DNA of 64,000 bases, taken from Hyposmocoma kahamanoa (taxonomy: Eukaryota > Arthropoda > Insecta > Lepidoptera > Cosmopterigidae). Under the pieces are notes generated by a model. That model had not been told where the DNA came from and did not search any database. It saw only the letters and a program-made list of their open reading frames with translations. Of the stretch, positions 11,084 through 21,212 are shown piece by piece. Made by a program: the position numbers and the translations under genes. The stretch spans positions 6,921,098 to 6,985,097 of the forward strand of contig NW_020654080.1 of the NCBI RefSeq assembly GCF_003589595.1. The letters are read 5' to 3'. Each line of letters opens with the position of its first letter. The first letter of the stretch is position 1.

Positions 11084-11203
11084 AACTCAGATCTTTGCGA
11101 TTTAAAGTTCTGAGTGGTTCTGCAACTGCTATGGACAGGCGTGTCGCTTATCACCAAGCGCACGACTTGTTTGTCCCGTCACTCGGTATCATTTAAAAAA
11201 ACA
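11084..11203 (+). mobile_element. Family A short retroelement, copy 4, 5'-truncated
   Basis: Only the 3' part remains, from agatctttgcgatttaaag to cgtcactcggtatcatttaa plus A's. The 5' truncation with an intact A-rich 3' end points to retrotransposition. Confidence 0.7.
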
Positions 11204-11860
11204 TGGCGGTGCAGAAAAAACCTGAATCGGCAATTCATTGATGGGAGCTCGTACCGAAGTTGGCGAACCCTTTTACTTCCTTATAACGTACCGATTTACT
11301 CTCTTTTATAAAATGTCTCCCGAATATAAGACCACCGATAGAATATAAAAGAACCTTCGGAACAGTGTCAACAATAATTCACAATAAAAATGTGCTGGTT
11401 ATCTATACATGATATCAAAGTTAAGTAGTGATGTGTTACAGTGGATAATAAAAAAATTAGATCAGTCTGGATGTAGTTGTTATTTTTAATTTCTGGCAGT
11501 AGTGTGCCAATTGTCTATGCTGCCGCCCGCTAATTAATACGCTAAGTGACAAAATATTTTTTATGAGATATCATAAAAAACCATAACCCAGTTTTAGAAT
11601 ACTGAAATTGTTAAATGATATTTCAGCTATATATCGTTAGGGTAAGTTCCGATAAGTCTGACACGTTAAGTAATTGTATCTGTTTTTAAAAGAGAATCTT
11701 GTGCTCTATCTTTTCCTATTTAAAACGGATATTTGACCATATGTCACTTGAGCCGTGTTTTAGTTAGTGAACGGCGGTATGGCAGTAAGGACAGAGCTCC
11801 AGTTCTGCTAGTTTTGTGTAAACCACTGTGTAATTCCAATGGGACTCGGCTGAGATTATA
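11204..11860. other. Nothing recognisable
   Basis: No repeat or coding match could be supported here. Confidence 0.4.
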
Positions 11861-12245
11861 TTTTTTTTTTTTTTTTAGTTTATTCATAACAAAAAGAAAA
11901 ATATTAACATTATTCTTTTCACTAGGTAAGAAACCTTATGGTTTAACGGCCTAGTGAAGAGTTGACAAGCTAGGTACTTAAAAAATTACACTGTATATCT
12001 ATGTTACGTGCCATTCAAAAGTGACGCCCCACCTATATAGTGTCTCTTAAGAATGGCTTTACACTTCTTGACATTATCCTCCAGGTCGACCAGTACAGTG
12101 GCTGGAAGGTCGTTCAACACTTTCGGCAGCATGAAATCTGGCTTACGCATTCCGTAAACGTTGTTGTACCCCGGCAATAAATACTTCGGCAAATATGAGA
12201 TGTCGCGCAGATTTCCCAAACGCGTTCTCTCACGCAAACTATGCT
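11861..12245 (-). pseudogene. 5'-truncated LINE with poly(A), minus strand
   Basis: A T run at 11861-11876 is the poly(A) tail of a minus-strand retrocopy. Upstream of it on that strand (12237-12004) a 77-codon open frame ends before the 3' UTR and includes GNLRDISYLPKYLLPGYNNV, then RKPDFMLPKVLNDLPATVLV, then KKCKAILKRHY. An arginine-rich start, the P-K-V-L-N-D-L-P motif and a final K-x-x-L-K-R are typical of the last residues of non-LTR polymerase ORFs. Catalytic domains are missing. The clade is uncertain. Confidence 0.65.
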
Positions 12246-12924
12246 TATAATTATTGTATTACATTACATTACAATTATTATTATATTTGTTATTCTGCTA
12301 AAGTCTAGTTGCAATGGCAGTTGATGCATTTATTCAATCACTGACGATTGACATTACCTTACTAAACTACAAATATGTAATATCTTAATTTATAACTCGT
12401 TTGAACATAAATTAAGTCTACAAATGAAATGTGTTTTCTTTATGTCAATAATTAGTAGACCATGTCATCAACTTGCCATTGAGGAGCAGAATATAAAAAT
12501 TGCAATGGCAGTTGTATAGTAGCTCAATGGGTAGCTATTAAGAAGCCACTTCTCTTAACTTTTAACAAAATACGAAACTTAAAAAATCCTGCCATTGGCA
12601 CTCTATCGACGTACAACTGAGATGATTGAATATAAACAGACTTGGGACCCAATTGTAAGCCCACACTTTCTTGATATTCTCATACGAAGTTGTACATATC
12701 CATACATTGAGCGAAATATGCCAAAACATGGTGTTGAAACATCTTGAAATTCAACAAAAATCAATAATACATTAATAAAGCGACATCGCTAACTTGTGAT
12801 AGCTGTAACGGTACCGGCTGAGTAAAAAGGTTCATAAATTTCTCACAAGGTGCCGCTTACGGCGTTGAAAGCCGAAAAAACCCTATACAAAGATATATAA
12901 CAAAGACAAGAATTTCGTCGATCT
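12246..12924. other. No gene; short internal repeats only
   Basis: The string ttgcaatggcagttg occurs at about 12309 and 12501, in sequence otherwise without recognisable features. Confidence 0.35.
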
Positions 12925-13020
12925 GCTACAGCTACAGCAGTTGACAGAACAACGCTACGGTATAGCGTGGTCGCAAGTCCAGGTCAAAATAATTTTTCTG
13001 TGTTCGATCTTTGTAATATC
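12925..13020 (+). repeat. Family H tRNA-like SINE head, diverged
   Basis: ctacggtatagcgtggtcgc, then aagtccaggtc, then ctgtgttcgatctttgtaat follows the order of the tRNA-like head and trailer seen at 32865-32985. Heavily mutated. Confidence 0.4.
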
Positions 13021-14119
13021 ATATCATATCCAGTATTTTCTTGGTACCTACATTCTTGGCAAATGGTTTAGAGACGCCTGCGAGAAACAAGAATTAAGAA
13101 GGCATTAGAGTGAAGCTTCTCGTCAAAAATCTTGTCGGCGAATTTGGATCCGTCTTAAGTCGTGTGATTTTGATAATTTTCTTCTTGTGACAAAATATGG
13201 GTGTACTTGTAACTTGGCCTATTAAAAGTCTTAAAATTACCATTGTGTTATTGACTAATACAACATACTTTAAAACTGTTTAAGGCGCGGTATTTCAACG
13301 CGAACCTGGATTTATGGAGGTGAGGTAACGTCTGTCGTGTACAGCAATACTCGCGCTCAAAATTAATGTACATAAAATAAGAACAGGCAGAGTAAATTTG
13401 ACACAGATCCAAAGTCGACAAGCGCCCGATGGCGACTGATGGAGCAGCGAGTGACGCGGCGTGTTGTTAAACCGTAAAATTGCGTACAAAGTTATATGTT
13501 TTATTCTTAAATTATTCGTTTTTTTATTTTAGCTTATTTTCAGGGTTTATATGATCGGATAAAGTACATCCTATCGTGTAATAAATTAGCACGTTTCATT
13601 AGACAACATTTTTAGGTGTTTCGTACATTTTTTGTAAGAACGTTATTCAATAGTAAATGCCTAAACCACTTAATCTAACGAAACCGTTTTTCCAGTTTCT
13701 CCTCCGGTGACTCACCTTAATAATGTTCATTTGTGCATGGCTTTGATTTGCTTAACGCAGTGTTTATAACGAGTTTTATGTTACTTATTACACGGACATT
13801 CCCAAAGGGAACAAATGTTGTTCTGGATGACAAGTACTGCTCCTGTTTTAGGCATCAATCTCCTACAATATAACCTTATAGTGTTGTATTATTAAAATTT
13901 GTTAGGTTTACATTGTTATGTGAAATTTTATATATATGTATAATAATATTGATTGTCCTGTATTGCGATTTTTTGTTCAAAATGTATTCGAATCACTACA
14001 ACCTTACCTTATGGGACTATTATTACCTTTTCGCTTCCTCAGGAAAAATCAAAACTGTGCATTTAGGTCTAAAACAGATAATCTACTGAAACCTCCTTTC
14101 ACTCGCTCGGAGTATTTCA
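13021..14119. other. No gene supported; minus-strand ORF in a GC bump
   Basis: Between 13290 and 13490 composition rises. The minus strand is open through a hydrophobic stretch, FTLPVLILCTLILSASIAV, preceded by RHSLLHQSPSGACRLWICVK. There is no ATG at its start, and the only donor-like word is CAG|GTTCGC, which is poor. It could be an exon, but evidence is thin. The rest shows nothing. Confidence 0.2.
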
Positions 14120-14345
14120 AAGACCCATTTACGATTAAGAGCGCTTACACACGGCTTCTTTTGGCAGCAATGCAAACGCGGTGCAGTAGTGATGCTGATG
14201 CTGTAATCGCTAATCGTCTAATTTTAGACGCGCGCGATTTAAAGCAGCGATGCAAACATCGCGCTACACTTGGGATTTATAGGCGATTGCATCGATGCAA
14301 TCGCGCGTTTGTAACGACGCAGTCGCGCGTTTTGCAAGTGTAGCG
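14120..14345. repeat. CpG-rich palindromic repeat
   Basis: Dense in gcgatgcaa and tcgcgcg words with a perfect 22-bp palindrome, gcgattgcatcgatgcaatc plus gc, at 14283-14304. The edges carry gcgcttacac (left) and gtgtagcgat (right), which are roughly inverted. A related edge, gcgatgtcacacgggcgctg, lies at about 29533. Probably a decayed TIR element. Confidence 0.45.
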
Positions 14346-14559
14346 ATGCAATGGCGCGGTTCAACACAAAAATGGAACAGTAGTCTATCCGTAATTGTAA
14401 GTCGTTTCCTATTTTTAAAACGGGATTGCGTAAATATCTTCTGGCACTGTCCTAGTCTGCAACGTGTATATATCGTTATTTATAATTTGATAAAATAAAA
14501 TTTTACGTATCTCGCTCTGATTAGCTTTCTTATATCTCAAAGGTTGTCTGGAAGAGATC

Positions 14560-14665
14560 TCTCTTAGCGATAAGACCGCCTTTGCCACAACAGTTTTAAG
14601 CTGCCTACATAAGAACTATTTTTGTTCTTGTGTGTGAGCAATGAAGTGTATAACCATCTATCTAC
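14560..14665 (+). mobile_element. LINE 3' untranslated tail
   Basis: gcgataagaccgcctttgcc, then gctgcctacataagaac, then gtgtgtgagcaatgaagtgt and a tail of ctatctac. This layout (short 3' UTR, degenerate AATAAAGTG, CTATC-type tail) is a common lepidopteran LINE 3' end by general recall. No coding part. Confidence 0.45.
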
Positions 14666-16190
14666 AACGTCATACGTCCCAATGATGGGTACGGGTCTTC
14701 TCAAAGAAGAGGGTTTAGACCGTAGTCGACGACAAATTGGATCCTTCACATGTTTTCCAACTGTCTTGAATTCAAACATTTTGCAGAACTTTCTGACGAC
14801 TTTTTCAACGACAAATAGCGATCATCATCGTCAATCCCTCTAATGGAGGGTTTGGAGCATCGTCTGTATAACGTTCTATAGTTACGTTACGTGTCTGCTG
14901 TTCGTTAATTTCCACTTGTGGGTTCATAAATTAAGATCGAGATATGATTAAACGGTTCCGTTGAATGATGGATTATTATTGCCAGACTTCTTTTTATTAA
15001 TATTCATAGGTATGTCAGCGTGCAATTTTATTATACTCACGAAATTCTTATTGCACCATACATGTATGAATAATACGTGTATGTGCAGTATGGTAACATA
15101 TGTGATAATATTGCAAAGAATTTAAAGCACTAGTCCTCTGTCACGTAACGAAAAACGCTTACCTCTAGCATAACTATCTGTTACGTAATATCTTAACCAA
15201 CTCAGAGATTCCATGCAAATATCTCTATTCAGCCGGTCACACCTGGTCCAGCCTTATTGAAGTTATAAGTTGTGCAAACTGCCGCCAACTGTCCTGCTCT
15301 CTATTATAGGACTCTACATTTTGTTCCGAATCTAGTCGTCTCTTTCTGGCGTGAGAATTTATCTTATTAAATTCGATAGTGATTCTTTCGGGGAGTTTGT
15401 TTTGTCATTGTGTAAATATTTTTTAGATTTTCTTAACGTAATAGACCATGACTGTCATGTGGACGTAATGATAAAAAAGGGCACATTGTTAGGTTTATTA
15501 AAAAAACAAAGACCAGATCTCCGTCGAAAGCGTCCTTATTGATATTAATACGTTAAGAGTTAATGCGCATTTCAATTCCATTTTCTTTCACACCGTTGTT
15601 CGCCAACATGAAAGCAATTCATGCTGACGTATAACATTATTGTAACTGCTTACAGGTCGTCAAAACGGGAGGATAATATACGCTTCTGGCTCTAAACAAT
15701 AAAAAATGTGTTTGATTGAGAAATCTAGTGCCAGTGGTCTCACACGAACGCGTCCGTGCAGTGGCAACTTGAAACAGTGCAGTTGAGAAAGACAATAGTG
15801 AACAACAATGGAATATGGTTGAATGTTTTCAACCAAAAACTGTGCTTCCTAACGCTCCCGCGCAGACTAAACAACGCTTAATCAAACTTTAGAAGAAAAA
15901 AGCCATAATACATATATATCCAACGAAAAAAAAACATTTCAAATTGTTGTACATATAGATAAAAAGTTAAATTTTTTTGAAAATTCATCGTCGTTGTCTA
16001 CGTGTTATCTTTACAACTACTAGCTTATAAATGAAAATATTTCGAAATTTTTAATCATCGAAGCGGTTGTCGTATTTTTGTGATAATGGAAAATTAGTTT
16101 TATGTAGTCGTAATATTCAAATTTTATCTTTTTAAAGTGGCAAAACTCGGTTGTGATGTGTATAGTGTAAGCTGTATCGTAAGTAAAGTA
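14666..16190. other. Upstream flank of the exon; no gene supported
   Basis: 14690-14830 resembles part of family D (gatgggtacgggtcttctca). 15720-15800 has a GC-richer patch reading gaacgcgtccgtgcagtggc, then gaaacagtgcagttgag, then gaacaacaatgg. This could be an upstream start site or 5' UTR of the gene at 16329, but I see no firm core-promoter element. The remainder is featureless. Confidence 0.3.
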
Positions 16191-16328
16191 GGGCGCCATT
16201 TTGTTGTGGGCCGCCATTTTGTTAGCGCACGGGGTGCGCGGTGATGGTGCGTACGGGGCGCAAGGGAAGGTTGTCGGCGCAGAGCTGTCACATTGTACTT
16301 GGCGCAGGCGCGGCCCGGCGCCGGTAAA
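16191..16328 (+). promoter_or_regulatory. CpG-rich promoter/5' UTR with two YY1/Pho-like motifs
   Basis: This short island stands out sharply from AT-rich flanks. cgccattttgtt occurs twice as a direct repeat, at 16194-16205 and 16212-16223, 18 bp apart. Its core GCCATNTT matches the YY1/Pleiohomeotic motif. The island continues into the signal-peptide exon. No TATA box is obvious. I infer a core promoter or 5' UTR; the transcription start is not determined. Confidence 0.5.
16244..16327 (+). promoter_or_regulatory. Upstream ORF, 27 codons
   Basis: An ATG at 16244 opens a frame encoding MVRTGRKGRLSAQSC and onward, rich in Arg and Gly, stopping with TAA at 16325-16327. That is one base before the main ATG at 16329. 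If the transcript begins upstream of 16244, ribosomes would have to reinitiate or leaky-scan to make the main protein. The peptide is not recognised and most likely acts in cis, if at all. Confidence 0.45.
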
Positions 16329-16416
16329 ATGCGAGAGGGGCGCCGCGCGCTCCACCGCACCGCCGCTCTGCTGTTTGCCTGCCTACTCTTCCTCACCTCG
16401 CAAGTCGACGCCTCTG
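16329..16416 (+). CDS. First coding exon of a secreted or membrane protein (signal peptide)
   Basis: The ATG has AAA at -3 to -1, a good insect start context. The 29 codons read MREGRRALHRTAALLFACLL then FLTSQVDAS. This is a basic n-region (R2, R5, R6, R10), a hydrophobic core (about residues 11-22) and a polar c-region ending V-D-A, a good signal peptidase site after Ala28. The exon ends at TCT G|GTAAGT, a near-perfect donor in phase 1, which is the usual phase after signal-peptide exons of extracellular and adhesion proteins. Base composition is far more GC-rich than any neighbour. I see no second exon in the window, so the first intron would exceed 47 kb. The product cannot be named from this exon. 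The start is the only ATG in frame; the open frame extends upstream without another ATG. Confidence 0.7.
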
Positions 16417-17239
16417 GTAAGTCACAACCATTTTTATACTACAAGAATCCCATTTGTTTTCATTTGACGATTAAACCTGACCCTGAATTTTAGATTTCGC
16501 ATCAGAGCTACTGGTTTTATTACATAGCAAAAGTAAAAAAGATTTATGCCAATCTCCTGGCAAAGAAACCACCATAAGTGCTACATAAACTAACATTGCA
16601 CGGATTTAATCAACACCGTGTACACTAATTAGAACCAAAGTACAGGTCATAGCTCTAACTAACTACCCACCACAACATTAACTTCTAATTATGTGTTAAG
16701 CCGTCAGTAAAACAAATGGGAGTTCAGTAACTTGCGTGCTAGATGTAAGTCTTGTAACGTTTCTCGAATTGTAAAAACGGACTGACGACATAGCGGCATA
16801 CTTAAATCATACGTAATGTAATATGTAACGATGCTGTTATTACATAGTTTTCAGTAGAATTTCCTGTTTGCTATATGACGACTGTTACTTCAAATTCAGA
16901 ATTTAAGTTATAAATTGCGCTTTATAATTTCTATAAGTTCGAAATAGCGAGCTCGTGGAACACAGATATTTAATAAATTCCTTTATAATAAGTTATTGAG
17001 ATTGACAAGTTTGCAGCGATGTATAGTAAAATGAAAACTGAATGAATTAGTAAAATGTTTATTTATTTATTCGAAATATAAGTAACAATAATACAAGATC
17101 CATTAGGCAACTTACTACTATGACATCCCGTAGGGGTATGACAGTTGTCATTACTTTTTGTTTAGATTACACATTACTATATCAAATATTTTGTCATCAA
17201 TCTTTGATTCAGTTTATGAAATTATATTATAATAGTTAG
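16417..17239 (+). other. Start of the putative long first intron
   Basis: Begins with the donor gtaagtcacaac. AT-rich with no repeat or exon that I can support. 17045-17160 ends in a word order resembling a minus-strand LINE 3' end, but too weakly to call. Confidence 0.4.
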
Positions 17240-17470
17240 CTTTATATAGTCCCACTGCTAGGTACAGGTCTTTTCTCACAATTATGGGGCTTGGGCTGTA
17301 GTTCCCATGCGAACCCAATGCGGATAGGGAACTTCACACACATTTATGATTACATTGTTTAGCAAATGCGCAGATGTTTCCTCAAGTTGTTTTCTTTCAC
17401 CGAAAATGGTAAATTTCAAATTGGTGCAAGCCCGGATTCGGAAGTCCTTTGTATCAATAATAATAACAAG
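17240..17470 (-). mobile_element. Family D dispersed repeat
   Basis: tcccactgctaggtacaggt, then cttttctcacaatt, then gggaacttcacacac, then atgtttcctcaagttgtttt, ending near agcccggattcggaag. This is the very common lepidopteran repeat whose usual form is cactgctgggcacaggcct. A fuller copy is at 48961-49245. The orientation given assumes the tRNA-like GGTTCGAA part is the 5' head. Confidence 0.6.
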
Positions 17471-17550
17471 ATAGTGAAGTATTTTTACAGAAAATAGATG
17501 AATAACGTGGTAGGTAATTAATAGATTCATGCGTTACTTTGCGGAAGTTC

Positions 17551-17734
17551 ATGTTAATAAAAATGGAAGTAAATTAATTTGCTACTCGGCGAACCCAGTG
17601 GAGGAAAAATCGTGCAAAATGGCTGCGCGTTTGTTGAATATTTTTTTACGCGGTTATTTTTTTAATTGAGTTAGTTTTTTACTCAACTGGGTTCGTGGAG
17701 TAGCAAATTAATTTACTTTAATTTTTATTAATAT
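17551..17734. mobile_element. MITE with 53-bp inverted arms
   Basis: 17551-17603 and 17682-17734 are inverted copies with few mismatches. Both contain gtaaattaatttgctactc and gaacccagt. The 78-bp loop holds a T-rich stretch. No coding capacity; target duplication not resolved. Confidence 0.75.
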
Positions 17735-18935
17735 CATAGTAGCAAAAACATCATGATTTTCAATAAAAATAATAATGCAATTATTATTTTAAAGCTTCTA
17801 GCAATAGTGCCGCAGACTCTGTTTTTTTTTTGTCTTTTGTTCGTTTTTTGTGTAGCAAGGAGTAAAACAATACAAAAAGAAGGTTGGCGAAAACTGACCC
17901 AATAATTATAAAATCAAAGAAGAGTCGTTCATGGACTTTTCCAGTATAATTATACGTTTTAGTTTATGCCTAGTTATCATTATATTTTTGTATATTTTTA
18001 GAAATCGGGAATAAAGAAATTGTAAAACAATGTATTTTAGAACAAATGCAAGAACAACACAATTGATTCAGTTCGCCATAGATTATGTAACGTTCTTGTA
18101 CATACGTTTCATTTTAAGCAGATTGAATGTTTACCTACCTATAGTATTGGTTATGTTATAGTACACACATAAAATATTAAAGCTTTATAATACCTAATCA
18201 AATAATCAACTAGACAGTAATGACATAGAGTAAAGAAAGATAAGAAAGTTAGCAAAGGAACGTTTTGACAAGACGCCTCTTGCCAATGTCAATGTCACAT
18301 ATTGTGATTGAGAACAGTGTGACCATTTGTGGCAGATTTCTGCCATTTGGGGAGATTTAATTTTATTCATTTTCATTGCGGCGGAACAAGCTAACGTTGT
18401 ATTAAATGTTGCAGAGTTTGGCAGATTTGGGAATATTTAGCAAGTTTTTTATTATGTTTGGGAACAAACTGAAAACTTGTTGTTTTCTGTTATAACATAA
18501 CCTATAGTAACTTTATAACCCCTGCTTCTACAGGCTTTACTCAATTAGCTTTTCTGAAGCTTTGATAATGAATCACAAGTATTGATAGACCTCTTTAATG
18601 CACATCGTCAAAAACACTGGGTCACAAGATACACGGGATGTCGCCATCCTTCTTTGTAATATTTACCAAGAATTCAGTGTACTTAGATGCTCAGTAAATA
18701 TAAGAGCTTGACCTGCCATGTAGGCTTTTTCGTTCGTGACGGTACAAGTAATTAAAAACGACGTTTCGGGTCGTCACGCAACGGATTCCTAACTGGGTCA
18801 TTACGTAGACAGATTAGATCCTTTTTACAGACAATTTATTACGGTTATTCCGCGTTTAAAACTTACTACAGTGTCCTTGTTGAATGACTAACGACGACGA
18901 TCTTGAGGGCACAGCGGTTAGCATTGTGGAAGCTA
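17735..18935. other. Nothing recognisable
   Basis: AT-rich. 18315-18430 has gaccatttgtggcagattt and tgccatttgggg words that faintly recall the hAT-like end at 52308 but are not convincing. Confidence 0.35.
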
Positions 18936-18971
18936 GATGAAGAAGGCGGATTAGAATCCGCCTTCTTCATC
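18936..18971. repeat. Perfect hairpin, 15-bp stem
   Basis: gatgaagaaggcgga (18936-18950) and tccgccttcttcatc (18957-18971) are exact complements around the 6-base loop ttagaa. GC content is above the local background. No T-tract follows, and the context is not a gene end. Confidence 0.7.
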
Positions 18972-19076
18972 ATTCATCTGGCATCTAAGAACTAGTCTGA
19001 GGACTAGAGTCCTCAACAAACTTTGAAACTAATTCTAACCAGTGTTTGTGAGTGAGGTGTTAGTTTCGTTATACAG

Positions 19077-19193
19077 TAGGGCTAGCACGACAAGACGCGA
19101 TTAAGGCGAGAGCGATATAAAGCGCAATATGTTGCTTCTCGCAATATTCTCGCAAATCGTCAAAATCAAATCCTATCGTGCTATTTCGTAGCC
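19077..19193. mobile_element. Small TIR element (TAGGGCTAGCACGA ends)
   Basis: Left end tagggctagcacgacaagac and right end atcgtgctatttcgtagccc are imperfect inverted repeats, with CAG outside each end. A second copy with clearer arms is at 46432-46566. Confidence 0.6.
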
Positions 19194-19936
19194 CAGTACT
19201 ATAATAATAATAATGTATATAAGTGCTAGACAACTACACCATTGCCTGGTCTAAAACTAGGGATTTACCTGTACTATGAGTACCAGAGCAGCGGAATTCA
19301 TTCTGGGGCATTTCCCAAAAAAAGAACCAAACCAGAACAAATTTTGAAAAGTTTATTTCCCAATTTGGTCGTACCGGGAATCCGGGATCTCCTCATCCAG
19401 CGCCCACAATGTAAACCGTCAAAGAGATCGAACTATGAGTTCCAAGACAACTGAAGCAGAGGTTTTTAAAAAGAACCTTAAATATTAGCAGTACGTAGAC
19501 GTTTACAGAGTGTTACACTTTATGATACGTAAATAATTAATAATGAAAAGCAAAAATAATGAACAATACAATAATATTAAAAATATCTAATTTGTAATTA
19601 AAGAATTCCTCACGCTAAGATTTATAAAATGTACTTTGACTTCAATTAAGCAAAAATGGCGGACTTAGCAGGTTTTTCGTATGATGTACAAAACGAACTT
19701 TGCCTAATTTTAAACACTACGCCAACTTTATTTTTTGTTCATTTTCTGTAATTTTTGTAAACACCCACATTTACTAATAAGTACCCGATCTTTTTTTAAA
19801 TATACAGAAACAATAAAACGAATTTTGTGACAAAAAAAAATAAAAACAGAACAGGTCCAAAAATTAAGTTGGCAGTGTTTGTTCATTGGAGGTATCGAAA
19901 TGAGATATTACTGGTGTGATTGTATAGCACATTATT
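19194..19936. other. Mixed debris, no gene
   Basis: 19375-19400 reads accgggaatccgggatctcc, a degraded tRNA-like B-box region of an unidentified SINE (minus sense). 19700-19890 is a T/A-rich block whose tggaggtatcgaaat edge also occurs at 2199 in inverse form. Nothing else. Confidence 0.3.
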
Positions 19937-20190
19937 TTTAACCGACTTCAAAAAAAAAGGAGGAGGTTCTCAATTCGACTGTATCTTTTTTCATTTTTTC
20001 CACCCATACACACCAATTTTCATGATTCTTTTTTGGTTAGAAAACGAGTTCCTCCATAGTGGTCCTATTTAATTTTGAAGAAAATCATCCACCTCTAAGG
20101 GTGGCTGTTCACGCATGAAGATTCATTTGTATATTGCGCCTAAATTTTATTACAAATAAATAGTATTCTGTTCTGAGATTATAAATTAGA
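19937..20190 (-). mobile_element. Family B dispersed repeat, copy 3
   Basis: Starts tttttaaccgacttcaaaaa and runs through gtggtcctatttaattttga and ggctgttcacgcatgaagat. Reverse orientation relative to 6166-6535. Confidence 0.7.
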
Positions 20191-20579
20191 CGGAGGCTGG
20201 CGCCGTTTATCTATTGTATCAACGTTATTGTATTTCGTTGTTGGCATTTCAAATACCTGGTATTTAGGTGGCATTAGTTGCAACGATTATTATTCAATAA
20301 TGTTTATTTTGTATTTTAATTAGATGAAGTCAAAATGCCGTATTTTGCATTTATATTTGGAATTCGTATTTTGCCCAACCCTGCTATCATGTATAATGAA
20401 ATAAATGTAGAGGGATAACGGAAACGACTGCCTAAAAATTATATATATAGCTCGTTTTATGGAAATTAACCAATCAATTAAGAAAAGGAAACATGCTGCA
20501 TACATTTATATCTAGAGGGCTGAAACAAAATGCTTTGCATTGGAGGTTTAAACTTTTTTGTAAGATAAAATATATCTGT

Positions 20580-21212
20580 CTAATCAAAGTATTTACCCAC
20601 GTTGTCTATACATTTCTGCCATCTAATCGGAAGGTCATTTAAACCTTTGCGATAGAACTCTGGGGACCTGGACTCCGCAAGCTGTGTGAAGGCATTACGT
20701 ACTGCTTCCTGGGAATAATTTTATTTTTTTTCGTGTAAAAAATACTCCAAATCGCGGAAAAAATGGCAGTCGGATGGGGCGAGGTGCGGCGAGTATGTAG
20801 GATGACGGATGGTTTCTAACTGCCGATCTTGTAGTATTAAAACTGTTCCTCGAGCAGTGTAAGGTGTTGCGTTATTATGAAGCAATAATGGTGAAGCTGT
20901 TTTCCTGCGAGTTTCGCCGTCATTGTTCAAATGCCATATGTCATATTGTGGGTATGCTAACATTAAACCATGCCGCTAATTCCTTGATAATTTGATACGG
21001 ATCGGCTTCCATCATCACTTTCAATTCATCGATATTTATATGTGCATGGTCTTCCTAGTGGCTCATTGAAATTTCGAAAATTGTCGAAATACGGGTGCGT
21101 TCGTTAGCCGTATCCTCTCCGAGCACAGCATTGACATTACGAGCAGTTTCTACTGCGTTACCCCATGTGGGAATTCGTATTCGAAAATTACTCTGATTTT
21201 CGCTGTATCCAT
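20580..21212 (-). pseudogene. Dead mariner transposase
   Basis: From the minus-strand ATG at 21212 the frame reads MDTAKIRVIFEYEFPHGVTQ, a mariner-type N-terminal helix-turn-helix start. It then meets stops and frameshifts through a region matching the second DNA-binding helix (ADPYQIIKELAAWF). An 80-codon open stretch (20963-20721) carries the C-terminal half of the catalytic core: HNNATPYTARG and HPTYSPHLAPSDCHFF. The family normally has HDNA and YSPDLAPSD, so both visible catalytic Asp positions are changed (Asp to Asn, Asp to His). The segment with the first Asp is deleted. It ends KCIDNVGKYFD then stop at 20580. The total is about 630 bp against roughly 1 kb for an intact gene. Terminal inverted repeats were not resolved. 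Confidence 0.9.

Noticed and set aside
16020..16493. Other open frames across the promoter/exon island (both strands)
   Set aside because: They are caused by high GC and few stops. Only the 16329 frame gives a signal peptide followed by a consensus donor.
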